Numbered from the stretch's first letter, positions 23,815-35,835 are shown. The stretch: 64,000 nucleotides of DNA from Dasysyrphus tricinctus (GCA_963921185.1 OY992530.1:164068255-164132254), one strand, 5' to 3'. The notes: generated by a model not told the origin, from the sequence alone. Numbers and translations: made by a program.

Positions 23815-26339
23815 ATAGACTAACTAATAATAAAGACAGGCCGCTTCATATAAAGAAAAAGGACCCTATTTGAGATTGCCTCCACTTAGATTGCCTCCAC
23901 CTCAAACATGTTTTGTACTTGGCGAGAAAAGCTTTTGCTCTATATGAAGCTTTCAAGTTGCATCGAACTGAAATTCATTTCACCACTATCGCAAGTGTAC
24001 CTGTTTTTGTTGTTGGTTTTTGGGTATTTTGTATTTTGTCTGTTTTTTTTTGCAATTAATGAAGGTTGTGAAGCAGTGGTGGTAGTTTTTTTGTCTTCAT
24101 AGTTTGCTAAACTTAAATTTTGCTTGTGTGTGTGTACACTTCAGGTAGGTATATTTATTTCATTCTTGTCGATCTTGGCAAGAATTTTCGTTTTTGAAGG
24201 AAAAATTTGTTCTTTGGAGGATTTCTCTGTTTTCACGTTTGGGGGTGGTTGTGAAGAATATATGAGTGTTCTGAAGCAATGGTAGACTTGGTGGCGGTTG
24301 TTTGTGTTTGCAATTTTTTGCTCTCATTTATCCTTTTTTGTGCGCTTGCTTGTGTACTCTTGCATACATTCATATAATCTCGATCTTCTAGAAATGACAT
24401 TAGAATTTTCGTTTTTGGTGGTTTCGAGGACTTCTTTACAGCACAAAAATGATATGAAGGTAGGTGGTATGAAGAAATATTTTGTTTATTTTATATATTT
24501 ATTTATTTAGGTTAAGGAATATAGGTGAATAACATACCTTATTTGTTTAATTGCAAAAATAAACTTACCGAGTCGAGGAGTATGTTCGCAAATGATGTGT
24601 ATAACATTCCTTTAAATCGAGTAAACTTATTGCAAAGTTAAAATGCTATTTCTTGCATATTTAAAGCATAAATAAAGATTAATTTTTTCCATACATTCAT
24701 GTTTTTTCTATTATTATTAAATTCTAGGAAAATGCGCCCGAAAATAGCAATATTTTCACTCTAAACAAATTTGCACTTCATATATGTACCTAGTAATTTA
24801 TCATGTTCACTTTAATCATTATAATTTTCTAAAAATATAATCCTTGTTATATTATCATTCATTTCATACCTCAAAAAAGAATTACTGAAGTTATAAACCA
24901 TTTCCGGAGAGCTTATTCGTGATATTCCAAATCCTGTATTTGTACCTAGTTTGCAAAATTTTAGGTTGAGTAATGTTCAAAAATCGATATAGAATCATGT
25001 GGTTAACCTAGAAATATGTCTGATACACCAATATAACCAGTTATTAACAAAATTATTATAAAATACAAATTTTTAAAATCGTATTTAAAATGAGAACATT
25101 ATTGTTAATGGAGTGAAAGCTTGCTTTTATACCTTTCGAAACCTCTCAACTACTCAAACTAAATGCTAATATAATTTAAGCATGCTTTTTTAAAGATTGT
25201 TTAAAAATTTCTTCAGATACAGATACCAACCAAATTTCTGAAAAACAAAGCAGCATTATTTCTCGACTTATATAGAATTTAATGCAGTGGGATCGAGATT
25301 TTTTTTATTTTTTTTTTTTGTTTTGCTAAGTGAAAATGAAAATGATCAAAATACAAATTTGCTTGCAATTGATTAATAAATTGAAACTTAACTGCAATAC
25401 ACATAAACATACTCGTATATGTACGAGTATATTCAAATTTTAGTTAGGATGGAAAACTGAAATCAATTGGTGGGTGTGATCAACAGACATGAACTATATA
25501 ATTCGCTGGTAGGAGGTGGAGGATTAATTTAGCAGTTTTTGAATGTATGTAAATTATCTTTAAAAAACCATTTTCTGTTCTTTCTATTCGAAAATACTAT
25601 TATTGGATATTTAAAGCATAATCTAAGATTCTGTACTTCGATTAAGATTCATTTTATTTCTTAATATTAAAGCTTACTATTGATTTTCAGGAAAATTTGC
25701 TTGAAAGAATTGATATTTTCTCTATAAACCAAGTTACGCCTCATACAATAATTTCATACCTATTCCAACAATTACAACTTTTATAAAAATATAAATAATA
25801 CAAGAATAAAATTTCATCGAATTTATAAATAAATAAAAAATCAAAAATTAAAACTGTAAAAAAAAAGAAATAAAAACGTAAAAAAGAAAATAGAGTAACA
25901 AAAATGAAAAAAAAAATAAATAAAAAAAAATATTGCATAAATAAATGGTGCATAAATAAGAGAATGGTTACTCCAGTTGAATTGAAATGAGAACAACCAT
26001 TGAACATACACGTACATAATGTACATTCCTCTAAAATTTGTGACCTTTTTGTTCAAAGCAATTGCTCATTCAACAAACAGTAATTTAAAAGGAACATGTT
26101 AATTATCAAAGGGAACGGTAGTGCCCAGCCAAGTTCGCGGCACTACACCCTTTTTACAGGAACAAACTCAGGTGATTTTCAACCCCCCTCTAACTTCAGT
26201 ACCAATAAAGTCCGAAACTTCAAATTCGCAGAATTTGCTGAACTGATCAAACACAGGTGGCTCACCAAATTTCAACTCTTTAGCATTAGTAATTCCCGAG
26301 ATATAGGACTTCAAAAATCGCAAAAACCATAACTGACTG

Positions 26340-26905
26340 ACTGACTTACTGACTCACTGACAGATCATCAAAATTATGGAGCACTTCCCGACATCGTAGA
26401 AGCTTGAAATTTCGCACAACGGTAGGCCTTGTGGTGCATACAAAAGAAAAAATCGAAAATCTTCAATTTTATATTCAGGGGGCGTGGCATCCACCCACTT
26501 TCTTAAAAATTCTTATAAATTATATGGAGCACTTCCGATTGTTGTAGAACGATGAAAATTGGTAGGTAGATAGGGCTTGAAGAACTTTGAAAGAAAAATA
26601 TTGAAAAATTGGAATTTTGCATTCAGGGGTGTGGCATCCACCCACATTCTTAAAAATTCTAATAAATTACATGGAGCACTTTCGATTGTTGTAGAACGGT
26701 GGAAATTGGTACATCGGTAGGGCTTAAAGTACTTTGAAAGAAAAAAATCGAAAATTTGGAATTTTCCATTCAGGGGGCGTGCCATCCACCATTTTTATCA
26801 GAATTGCTATTATTTACATGGAGCACTTTCGGTTGTCGTAGAATTATGAAACTTTGTAGAGCGGTAGGGCTTGATTTTCACCTGGTAAAGTAAATCTTTG
26901 CAAAA
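26340..26905 (+). repeat. Tandem ~148-bp units in the foldback loop
   Basis: The word cagggggcgtggcatccaccc or a variant recurs near 26477, 26625 and 26774. Each is followed by ttcttaaaaattct, then tggagcactt(c/t)cgattgt and 'tagggctt'. Spacing is about 148 bp. The block is the inverted partner of 18920-19500, which has two such units. It could be the subterminal array of an unidentified element. Confidence 0.75.
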
Positions 26906-26917
26906 AGGAGTGTTTCT

Positions 26918-27632
26918 GTAGTTTTAGTTTTTTGTCGGCAGTATCTTTCTCATTAATTTCAAGTTTGCTAAGTGGTATTAATTTTGTTATATTTTAAATT
27001 CAGATAAATCAATCACAACAAAAACATAAATGTTAAAAAAAGAGCCAAGTTCTTATGTGTACAAGAAACCTGTGCGTAAAAAGTCAGCAAAAAAAGTAAT
27101 GAGATCTAAAATATATGCCAAGTTTTAAGTTCATGAAGTTTAATATCAAATATCTTAAGTAAAGTATTACCGAAACAATTCCAAATCATGACAGAAATTT
27201 GGTATTTAATGATTACGGATTAAAATATTGTGGATTCACTAGTCAAGTTTTCATACATTTTTAATTGTGATTAAGTAAGTAATTAAAAGAAAACTTGCCA
27301 AGTAAATCCACCAAATTTTAATCAGTAATCATTAAATACCAAATTTCTGTCATAATTTGGAATTGTTTCGATATTACTTTACTTAAGATATTTTATATTA
27401 AACTTCATGAACTTAAAACTTGGCATATATTTTAGATCTCATTACTTTTTTTTGCTGACTTTTTACGCACAGGTTTCTTGTACATATAAGAACTTGGCTC
27501 TTTTTTTAACATTTATGTTTTTGTTGTGATTGATTTAACTGAATTTAAAATATAACAAAATTAAAACCACTTAGCAAACTTGAAATTAATGAGAAAAATA
27601 TTGCCGACAAAAAACTAAAACTACAGAAACAA
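26918..27632. repeat. ~715-bp palindrome, copy 2 (longer)
   Basis: The core 27010-27531 is the same palindrome as 18396-18916. Here the inverted symmetry extends outward on both sides: gtttctgtagttttagttttt at 26918 pairs with its complement ending at 27632, and ttgctaagtggt pairs with accacttagcaa. The arms are therefore about 355 bp. The extension is missing from copy 1, so either copy 1 lost it or copy 2 gained it. Confidence 0.85.
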
Positions 27633-28465
27633 TGTAAAAAATGCAACAAAAAAGAAACTACCAAGAAAACAAAAAAGGCAAGATAAAGACAAAAATTATC
27701 TATCCTTAAAAGCTAAATTGTAATAAACAAAATCATTGAAAAACATAAAAATGAACTTTTTGGACTGGGATAGCAAATTAAGAGCAAACTACGAATCATT
27801 TTTCAATTTTTGTACTGATTGAAACTGAATTTCTATCTACATGCCAACTTTTATAAGCAAAGATCTGTTTGAGAAGTGCGCTAACAATTTACCTCAATTA
27901 TTTAAATAAATCATTTTAATTAAATAAAAAAAGGTTCTCTGTTTTCAAAATTTAAATGTCTTTTTAAAAAGTCTTATATTAAGAAACTACTTAATTGATC
28001 CTCCTTATGGCAAACTATATGGGTTATATATTTCAACCACCCCCCCCACCAGATGGTTTTATTCATGAAGTCCTAAGAATATAATAATATAATATAATAT
28101 TAAAATTAGATTTAATATCACCTTTTGTTTTGCTTCATAAAAGTTCAATAAAACGCATTGTGTATTTTTATTTTTCTTGCCTTTATATGTATATCGAAGT
28201 CTAACTATGTCTTCAGGGTCAAACGGAAATATTAATAGAATAATGTATAATGTTTATATTGAACTTTTTCAGGAAGTTCTAAGAAAAGTTGTCATATGTA
28301 CATATATATAAAACATTGCTGTACATTATTGCTCACAAGTATCGATAAAATTCGTGATTTGGAAAATCATTCACAAGCTCTCCGAAAATGGCTTATACAT
28401 AACTTCACTAATTCTATTTTTTCTAACAAATGAGGTATCAACTAAAAGATAATATAAAATATTAA

Positions 28466-28512
28466 TATTTTTATAAAAATATTAATATTTTTATAAAAAT
28501 ATTAATATTTCG
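28466..28512. repeat. Short AT tandem repeat
   Basis: A 20-bp unit of the form aaaatattaatatttttat occurs about two and a half times in direct succession. Each unit is itself self-complementary. Confidence 0.8.
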
Positions 28513-28532
28513 ATTGAATATGAAATTATTGT

Positions 28533-28582
28533 GACGCCCTATGCCCCAGCCGGGGTTACAGGACACGATGATGATGATGATG
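28533..28582 (+). mobile_element. 50-bp RTE-like LINE 3' tail with 13-bp TSD
   Basis: gacgccctatgccccagccg...ttacaggacacgatgatgatg matches the 3' ends of the LINE copies at 43083-43132 and 61022-61067. It is flanked by the perfect duplication ATGAAATTATTGT (28520-28532 and 28583-28595). It is an extreme 5' truncation that keeps only the 3' end and the (GAT)n tail, which defines the 3' terminus of the family. Confidence 0.9.
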
Positions 28583-30470
28583 ATGAAATTATTGTAAAAG
28601 GTGCAACTTGGTTAAGAGAGAAAATACCACTACTTCGAGTACATGTGCCTAGAAAATAAAAAGTTTACTTGAATTTTGAGAAGATGCAGATTCTTAATAT
28701 AAGCTTAAAGTATCTAATAAATAACATTTTCAAACAGAAAGCATAGATAATGGATTCTTTTAAGATATTTACATACATACATTCAAAAACTGCTAAATTA
28801 ATCCTCCACCTCCTACCAGCCAATTATATAGTTTATATTTGTTGACCGCACCACCAAATGATTTTATTTTTCCAAAATTCTATTTTGCAAAACCAAACTA
28901 AAATTTGAATATACATATACGAGTATGTTTATATGTGTGTTGCTCACAAGCTCCACAATTAAGTTTCAATTTATTAATCAATTGCAAGCAAATTTGTATT
29001 TTGATCATTTTCGAGGTTAAGCAAACAAAAAATGTCGATCCCGCTGCATTAAATTCTATACCTATAAGTCGAGAATTGCTGCCTCGTTTTTCAGAAATTA
29101 GGTAGGTATCTGAAGAAATTTGAAAAAATCTTAAATTTTCAAAGCGTGTTAAAATTATATTTGCATTTAGTTTGAGTAGTTGAAACTTGAGAGGTTTCGA
29201 AAGGTTTAAAAGCAAACTTTCACTCCATTTACAATAATGTTCTCATTTTAAATACGATTTTAAAAATTTGTATTTTATAATAATTTTGATTAATAACAGG
29301 TTATTTTGGTGTATCAGACATATTTCTAGGTTACCCACAAGATTTTATATCGATTTTTGAACATTACTCTACCCAAAATGTTGCAAACTAGGTACAAATA
29401 CAGGATTTGAAATATCACGAATAAGCTCTCCGGAAATGGTTTTTAAATATAAGGATTCAAGTGAACATAATAAATTACTATGAGAGGTACAAATTCGTTT
29501 AGAGTGAAAATATCGCTATTTTCGGGCGCATTTGCCTTGAAAATTAATAGAAAAAAACATGAATGTTTAGAAATAATGAATCGTTATTTATGCTTTAAAT
29601 ATGCAAAAAATAGCATTTTAACTTTGCAATTAGTTTACTCGATTTAAAGGAATGTTATACACATAATTTTCGAACATACTCCTCGACTCGGTAAGTTTAT
29701 TTTTGCAATTAAACAAATAAGGTATGTTATTCACCTGTATTTCTTAACATTTTTTTATTTCGGTACTGAATAAATAAATAAATAAGATATAAAATAAACA
29801 AAATATTCCTTCATACCACCTACCTACATATTATTTTTATGCTGTATAGAAGTCCTCGAAACCACCAAAAACGAAAATTCTAATGTCATTATTAGAAGAT
29901 CGAGATTATATGAATGTATGCAAGAGTACACAAGCAAGCGCACAAAAAAGGATAAATGAGAGCAAAAAATTGCAAACACAAACAACCGCCACCAAGTCTA
30001 CCATTGCTTCAGAACACTCATATATTCTTCACAACCACCCCCAAACGTGAAAACAGAGAAATCCTCCAAAGAACAAATTTTTCCTTCAAAAACGAAAATT
30101 CTTGCTAAGATCGACAAGAATGAAATAAATATACCTACCTGAAGTGTACACACACACAAGCAAAATTTAAGTTGAGCAAACTATGAAGACAAAAAAACTA
30201 CCACCACTGCTTCACAACCTTCATTAATTGCAAAAAAAAAACAGACAAAATACAAAATACCCAAAAACCAACAACAAAAACAGGTACACTTGCGATAGTG
30301 GTGAAATGAATTTCAGTTCGATGCAACTTGAAAGCTTCATATAGAGCAAAAGCTTTTCTCGCCAAGTACAAAACATGTTTGAGGTGGAGGCAATCTAAGT
30401 GGAGGCAATCTCAAATAGGGTCCTTTTTCTTTATATGAAGCGGCCTGTCTTTATTATTAGTTAGTCTATG

Positions 30471-31085
30471 GTATTATCTGAACAACTATCCAACACATTT
30501 TGGAGCGGTATGAAATGACTTGAAAATACATTTTTTTTTACAACTTCAAGACCCCATTACTCCTAGACCCACCACAACCGGAGTAGCTGACGGTCAGATA
30601 TCTTATGGGAATGCGGAAAACTATTGTTGGTATAATTTTCAGCCGGTATGAAATGACTTTTCAAATTCCACGCTGCCTCCCGTACTATAATGCTCAAGAG
30701 TTGAAATTTGGTGAGCCACCTGTGTTTGATCAGCTCAGCAAATACTGCGAATTTGAAGTTTCTGACTTTATTGGTACTGAAGTTAGAGGGGGGTTGAAAA
30801 TCGCCTGTGTTTGTTCCTGTAAAAAGGGTGTAGTGCCGCGAACTTGGCTGGGCACTACCGTGCCCTTTGATTTGTTCCCTGCTTCATGTTTCGGGGGTGC
30901 TGCAACGGAATCTGAGGGTTGCGACTAAAATATCGTGACGCAACATGGAAAAAAAAAGCAAATGGTGAAGGCTGAGAGCTAATTAATGATTTTTTCAAAG
31001 ATGAATGAAGGTATTTGGCAGATTCAAATAGAATTTTGAACTAAAATGTTTATACTTCAGAATGACCATAAACATTAAAAAAAAT
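30471..31085 (+). repeat. Continuation of composite arm and inverted terminal module
   Basis: 30471-30565 is the inverted partner of about 19690-19800 (ctcctagacccacc, ggtatgaaatgacttg). 30690-30870 is the inverted partner of about 26105-26310 (gtgccgcgaacttggctgggc). 30895-30960 (ggtgctgcaacggaatctga, cgtgacgcaacatgg) is the inverted partner of 33925-34000. A chance frame of 107 codons at 30605-30928 lies across these joins and has no domain. Confidence 0.7.
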
Positions 31086-31189
31086 CAGGGTTCAAAAACG
31101 CACGCTCATGAGTGGCTCGCGAGCGTGCCTTTTCAAATGAGCACTCACCAAAAACGCTCGCCCGTTACCCATCAGGTGTGAGCACTTTT

Positions 31190-31375
31190 AGTTTGGCTCG
31201 CGCTCGTGGGGGTTCGATTTATAAAAGCTCGCGTCAAGAGCGCTCTCATTATGTGCGATATTAAAACGCTCACTCAAGAGCGCTCTCATTGTGTACGATA
31301 TCAAAGCGCTCACGTCAAGAGCGCTCTCATGAGCGTGAGACGAGAGCGAGCCAATTAAGCGCTCGCGAGCCTTTA
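31190..31375. repeat. Left subterminal GAGCG/CGCTC cluster
   Basis: A unit of about 50 bp, aagagcgctctcatt(a/g)tgt(g/a)cgatat(t/c)aaa(a/g)cgctca, repeats nearly three times in tandem, ending with aagagcgctctcatgagcgtg. The words GAGCG, AGAGCGCTCT and CTCATGAG are each self-complementary or paired. Such clusters are the usual binding sites of hAT transposases. Confidence 0.8.
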
Positions 31376-31462
31376 AGAGTTTAGAAAAAAAACACATTAA
31401 AATATTTTTGAGTTTTAGTTTTAATGCTAGTTAAATAAATTAAATTAGTGACAAGAAGTGTC

Positions 31463-32350
31463 TTATATTTCCTCGTTATCAAGCAAATCTAATGTAGATG
31501 TTTCTATTGAATCGAAGCTTAATTTATAAAGAAGAATATTAGCAAGAGATTTTTTTGAAAGTTTTGTTCTCAGTTTTGTTAACATTGTCGAAAGTGCGCT
31601 TAGTGCGCGTTCGACAGATACTTGTGTAGCAGAAACAGCAAGAGCAACTTCGGCAAGTTGAGTTAGTTCCCTATCATGGCTATGATAATTCTTCCAGTAA
31701 CTCAACATATTAGTTTCCAAAGGTTCCAGACTTCTTTCGCACAATAACGACAATTTTAGCTATAAACTTCTTTTTGTTATTGATGTTGATTGGACAGTGG
31801 TTAACAATAGTTGTATATGTTCTTGCAATTCGCCGTATTCATAACCAGAAGATGTAGAAGGCAAATCAGATCTTGTTGTATTTACAGGGGCAACTTCATG
31901 GGCAGAGGGTGGTGTCTGGTGTTGTATCTAGTAGTTGCAGCATTTCATATGTTTTCATTAGATGGTTGAGTGCAACTTGTTTTTGATGATCGGTTAGCAA
32001 TGGAGAAGCATCAAAATTGAAACGTGGGTCTATGAAGAGGGCAGCAACAAAGGCACCGTTCTCTAAGAGTTTTTGTTTTCTAGTAGTCATTGCTGTACGC
32101 AGACGAGATGCATATGAATTTCCGTCGGCAATATTGTTTATCAGCTTGAGTTCGCAGGTAAACCAATCCCGATAGAAATCGCCGAAGGTATATTGCTCGC
32201 ACTGTAATTTCAAAGTACAGTCGGTAAGCGGTCTAAAAGCATTGATAAAATTGTTGACCTTTTATGCCAAGAATGCTTTTTTCCATACGAGTGGCAATAT
32301 CCACTTTCAAAGAAATCATTGTTTTTCTACGCGCTTCATAATAACTTCCC
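31463..32350 (-). pseudogene. hAT transposase pseudogene
   Basis: Frame 31753-31463 encodes the hAT C-terminal dimerisation domain: YWKNYHSHDRELTQLAEVAL, then SATQVSVERALSALSTML and LANILLYKL. Frame 32213-31896 encodes the preceding catalytic-domain part (FGDFYRDWFTCELKL, AALFIDPRFNF). The two are joined by readable sequence with a single frame change near 31900 and a stop near 31755. The region upstream to about 32350 continues after another frame change (VEKASQEIREVIMKR). The N-terminal part and first catalytic aspartate were not identified. The protein would be the DDE transposase of the enclosing element. Few lesions suggest a young but dead copy. Confidence 0.85.
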
Positions 32351-33304
32351 TAATTTCTTGACTTGCTTTCTCAACAGCTAACCCGATATTTTTTGAATTG
32401 ATGATAACTGCAAATTTTTTTTATAAGGAACAATAATTTTTTTAAAAAAAAGTCATGATCGAACCCACACAACATTTTAAAAATTCTTTTTTGTTCATGG
32501 TGATGTTTACAGTTGATTTTGATTTCATCACTTACGTTTATTTTTTTGTATACCAACTTAAAGTCCAGTTTTATATTTAACGGTTTTTTCCCACATTAGT
32601 CTTTATCACAATGCTCTACTAAACACTTAGATTTGTTTGCTTCTGAATCATATTGCACATATTTTTCATAATGGAATATTTTTCGCGGCGCCATTATTTT
32701 TGTATATCTACTTTTGTTTTATAATAATCCATTCACTTCTTACTTTCCTCCCGTTTATTAATCGAATGAATTCATAGAGCTCATTAACTCAGAAGTGCAG
32801 TGTATTGGAAAAACCCATTTTCAACATCTTCCGATCCGATTGTTGAGTGCTATAATTCGGGGTTAATGACCATGTTCCTAATAAGCGTATTCTACTGTAT
32901 ATACACATGTACACAAAAAAGAGTGCATATTCTAGTACCTAGAATAAAATGGAATTAATCCACTTGTGCTACCTACCATATTCAGAAAAAAAACCATTAT
33001 AAGCAACCATGCGAATAATCGGCTTATTATTACCTAATTTACAAAAAAACTAGAACCTTTATTTCTGAAATCGATTTTTTTATGATCGCATTTCTAAGAA
33101 TTGCGATCAACTATTGGTAGGTTTAGTCCTGATCCATGATCAAAGAATGCAACGATGTTGCATTTTGCATATCGTAATGTCCGAAGGAAAATTGAAAAAA
33201 AAATTCTTCCGAGGTTAATTTTGTTAGTAAATAGATTTTACCTTTAACCGACTTTATTCTACTTTTGTAAAAAAATGAAGGAAGCTAGTTCATAAATACA
33301 TCTT

Positions 33305-33545
33305 ACATATGTCGTTTTCGCTCTTGTCCATGAGCGGGCGTTTTGCTTTGGAGGTTATGCGCTCTTGCTCATGAGCGGGTGTTTCGCTTTTGACTTTTGC
33401 GCTCTTGCCCATGAGCGGGCGTTTCGCTTTTGAGTTTTTGCGCTCCCGCTCAAGCTCGCGAGCCTTTGAACCCTGCGTACACTCGTGGGCAAAATATGAG
33501 CTGAGAGCGTTTTATGAGCGCTCTTGTGCGAGCGTTTCCGTACCC
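33305..33545. repeat. Right subterminal GAGCG/CGCTC cluster
   Basis: Three tandem units of about 45 bp contain catgagcggg(c/t)gttt(t/c)gctttt and gcgctcttg(c/t)(c/t), followed by gctcgcgagcc and further gagcg words up to the terminal gcgagcgtttccgtaccctg. This cluster has the same vocabulary as the left one but a different unit, so the two ends were amplified independently. Confidence 0.8.
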
Positions 33546-33547
33546 TG

Positions 33548-34031
33548 AAAAAAATTGCATCAAAAAAGCATTTTAGTTTTAGTTTTTAGATTCGGATATT
33601 TCAAAAACGTGAAATGCTAGGGCAATTCCAAGACCAGATTCGAACTCAGCGCATCAAATCAAATGAAAAGTATATCTTGGTTCATGTTAAAGACAAAAGT
33701 AGTAAATTTGTGTTTTCGCGTGGATTTTCGGGAACAGTAAAAATAAGTCAATTTTCAACTTGCACCAAATGGGTTGTCGCAAAAAAATCCTTAAACAAAG
33801 ATTGGTTCGAAATTGTTTATACTTTCAGTTGTACCAGGACGTAATCTACGAATAATTGCTAGTTTTCGATCCATAAGCTAAAAACTCCCAAAAACTGAAT
33901 TTTTGCATATTTGTTTGCATTTTTTCCATGTTGCGTCACGAAATTTTGTTCGCAAACCTCAGATTTGGATTCAGCACCCCAATCAAAGCTACCCCACAAT
34001 TTGCATGGTAAAAACACAATATGACTGGACT
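33548..34031 (+). repeat. Terminal module of composite element, related to 43780-44703
   Basis: Phrases caattccaagaccagattcg, agtatatcttggttca, catgttgcgtcacgaaattt and ctaccccacaatttgc occur in the same order as in 44200-44703, with indels. The module ends in gactggact, the family terminus. Confidence 0.8.
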
Positions 34032-34036
34032 ATATT

Positions 34037-34889
34037 AAGTATCCAAAGTTTTGTGAATCGTGTCATCAGAAATGGGTGATTACTTCGTGACAAAACAATA
34101 TCATATCATTTTTGGACTATTATTGGGTAAATCTCCTAGATAGACACGAAGGTATATCCATAGAATTTGGAGTGGTATCAAACATTTTAAGCAAACCCAT
34201 TCACCAGCTTTCGGACTATAACTTTCTATCTCTCTGCCTTCAAGTTCTGCACAATATATACAATGTCAAATTTTAAATAGCATTATATCTGTTAAAAATT
34301 TTCATTTATCACATTTGATGGATTTTAAATCAGACAATATATGCTTATTAATCCTCAACAGAATTAAAATAAAAACTAAAAAAAAATTCTATCCCATGCA
34401 GAACCCGCAGGCTTAAAAGCCTATTATATTTCAAATAAATGCCATTCATAGTTTCAAGAGTGTCGGAGGTGGCAAAAAAAAAAACTATTTCAGCAATCTC
34501 TAAAGCCAACACGATTTAATGCCCATAAATTGATGCTTTTCACTCCGTTTTCACACTCGATTTTGCATCTAGATGGAACAAATAAAATGAGAAAAATTGC
34601 TATTTCATTCTCCATTCGCCCATTGCATATCCGTTGAATAGAAATTGCAACTCATATCCGATTGTGGTGTTACTTCCATATATCCGTATAACAATTCGTA
34701 TGACTAAAATCAGGTATGGCCCTACACAAAATTTGGCCCGAGGATACTGTGCCCAGAAATGGTTTTTTTTTCTATTTTTAGAAAAATATATTATATTGTT
34801 GTAGGCTACTGTAAAACTCCAAAATATTGCAATTCTCGAATTTGCACACATTAATTCAATTAATTTAACTATTTTCAAGAATTCAATTA
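34037..34889. other. No gene recognised
   Basis: AT-rich sequence between the composite element and the LINE pseudogene. It may be the upstream part of that LINE, but no motif supports it. Confidence 0.35.
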
Positions 34890-35642
34890 TCCAAAGTACT
34901 CTTGAACTAGAGGACTGTTTTAGTCCTGGTCCTCATGGTATACCGATATTGTGTATTAAAGAAATAGGTGTCTCAGTTGTCCTATCCTCTACATATTCCA
35001 TTTTTCCATTCCACTCAAATGCTCAATCTCTCTTGTAATGTGGAAAAGCGCTTTCATAAAAAGAAGTCGAAAAATTACCGCCCTTAAAAAACTTTCTGTT
35101 ATTCCGAAACTGTTTGAGTCCATTATTTTAAATGTATCTTTTAATGGTTAATATATTATTTATGACAACTAACGCCAATTGTTTCAGTTCACCTTCTTGG
35201 ACTTGATTACTTCGAAGATGGAAAACAAGTAGATTGTGTCTATACCGATCTTAGCAAAGCTTTTTATAATTTTTTTAATAAGACTTTAGCCAATAAACTG
35301 AAGGCTTCAATGAAAGTTTTTCTTTTTTAAAGGATCTCGTCATATTTGGTTAATAGGCTAGTGTAAATTTTCGAAAGCACTCCGATCATTTTATTGTTAG
35401 CTCTGGTGTTCCACAAGGTAGCCATTTAGGTCCATTGTTATTTATTTTTTATATAATGGACTTTATTTTGATTATTAAAAAAAATCCTTTATTCTTTTAT
35501 ATGCGGATGATATTAAAATTTTCAAAAGCTTTTTTGTTCAAAACTTTTGAACAAAATCAAATCTGATTGCTTAAAACTCCAATGGTACAATCCACCCTTT
35601 CTTCTGTTGAATATTGACAAATGTTAAACAATGGCCCTGAGT

Positions 35643-35835
35643 TAAAGATCCGAATCTAGCCTAAAGTCAACTTAAACAAAGACATTCGTGGAAATAAAAC
35701 ACACATTTCACCACTAAATGCTAAAAACCTCAAGCTAAGTTTAAAATGATCTATTCTAAGCATTTAGAAGTGAAATTTGTGTTTTATTTCTACAGATGTT
35801 TTTGTTAAAGTCTATTTTAGATAGATTCGGATCTA
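35643..35835. mobile_element. ~193-bp palindromic MITE
   Basis: ttaaagatccgaatcta at the left and tagattcggatctaa at the right are inverted. The interior is also self-complementary (gaaataaaacacacatttca pairs with tgaaatttgtgttttatttc, and ctaaatgct with agcatttag). It sits inside the LINE pseudogene and abuts the mariner, whose left TA lies in the last two bases. Confidence 0.8.

Larger units (their letters stand above)
23815..30470. mobile_element. 6.7-kb foldback element with GTATTATC duplication
   Basis: The ends are atagactaactaataataaa (23815) and its complement ending at 30470. Inverted arms run from 23815 to about 25560, with weaker pairing to about 25760, and from about 28770 to 30470. 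The octamer GTATTATC flanks both sides (23807-23814, 30471-30478). Landmarks in both arms include gattgcctccacctc, cttgcgatagtgg and cctccacctcctaccagc. The loop holds an inverted copy of the 18920-19640 module, the second large palindrome and a 50-bp LINE tail. No open gene is present. The related unbroken site at 19777-19806 serves as an empty-site control. Confidence 0.85.
31086..33547 (-). mobile_element. 2.5-kb hAT transposon with GAGCG/CGCTC-rich ends
   Basis: The ends read CAGGGTTCAAAAACGCACGC (left) and, minus strand, CAGGGTACGGAAACGCTCGC (right). Both are flanked by AAAAAAAT (31078-31085 and 33548-33555), an 8-bp TSD typical of hAT, though A-rich. The element sits inside the composite repeat: the host phrase resumes as aaaattgcatcaaaaaagc, which parallels 43780-43800. 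It contains a transposase pseudogene on the minus strand and striking GAGCG/CGCTC clusters inside each end. Confidence 0.9.
18338..34031. mobile_element. 15.7-kb composite inverted-repeat element with AGTCCAGTC ends
   Basis: The left end reads AGTCCAGTCAATTTGTG (18338) and the right end, minus strand from 34031, AGTCCAGTCATATTGTG. The similarity continues inward for about 60 bp (ggtagttttgat / ggtagctttgatt). ATATT occurs directly outside both ends (18333-18337 and 34032-34036). Between them are several inverted modules, a 6.7-kb foldback and a 2.5-kb hAT, both with their own TSDs. A third copy of the same end sits at 44640-44703. No open gene is present. AGT...ACT ends recall Polintons, but no polymerase, integrase or capsid gene is present, so I leave the class open. 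Confidence 0.6.

Noticed and set aside
30605..30928. 107-codon frame as a gene.
   Set aside because: It spans several repeat-module junctions, and its inverted partner modules elsewhere are not open.
18338..34031. Polinton/Maverick identification from the AGT...ACT ends.
   Set aside because: No polymerase B, integrase, protease, ATPase or capsid gene was found, and the flank match is 5 bp rather than 6.
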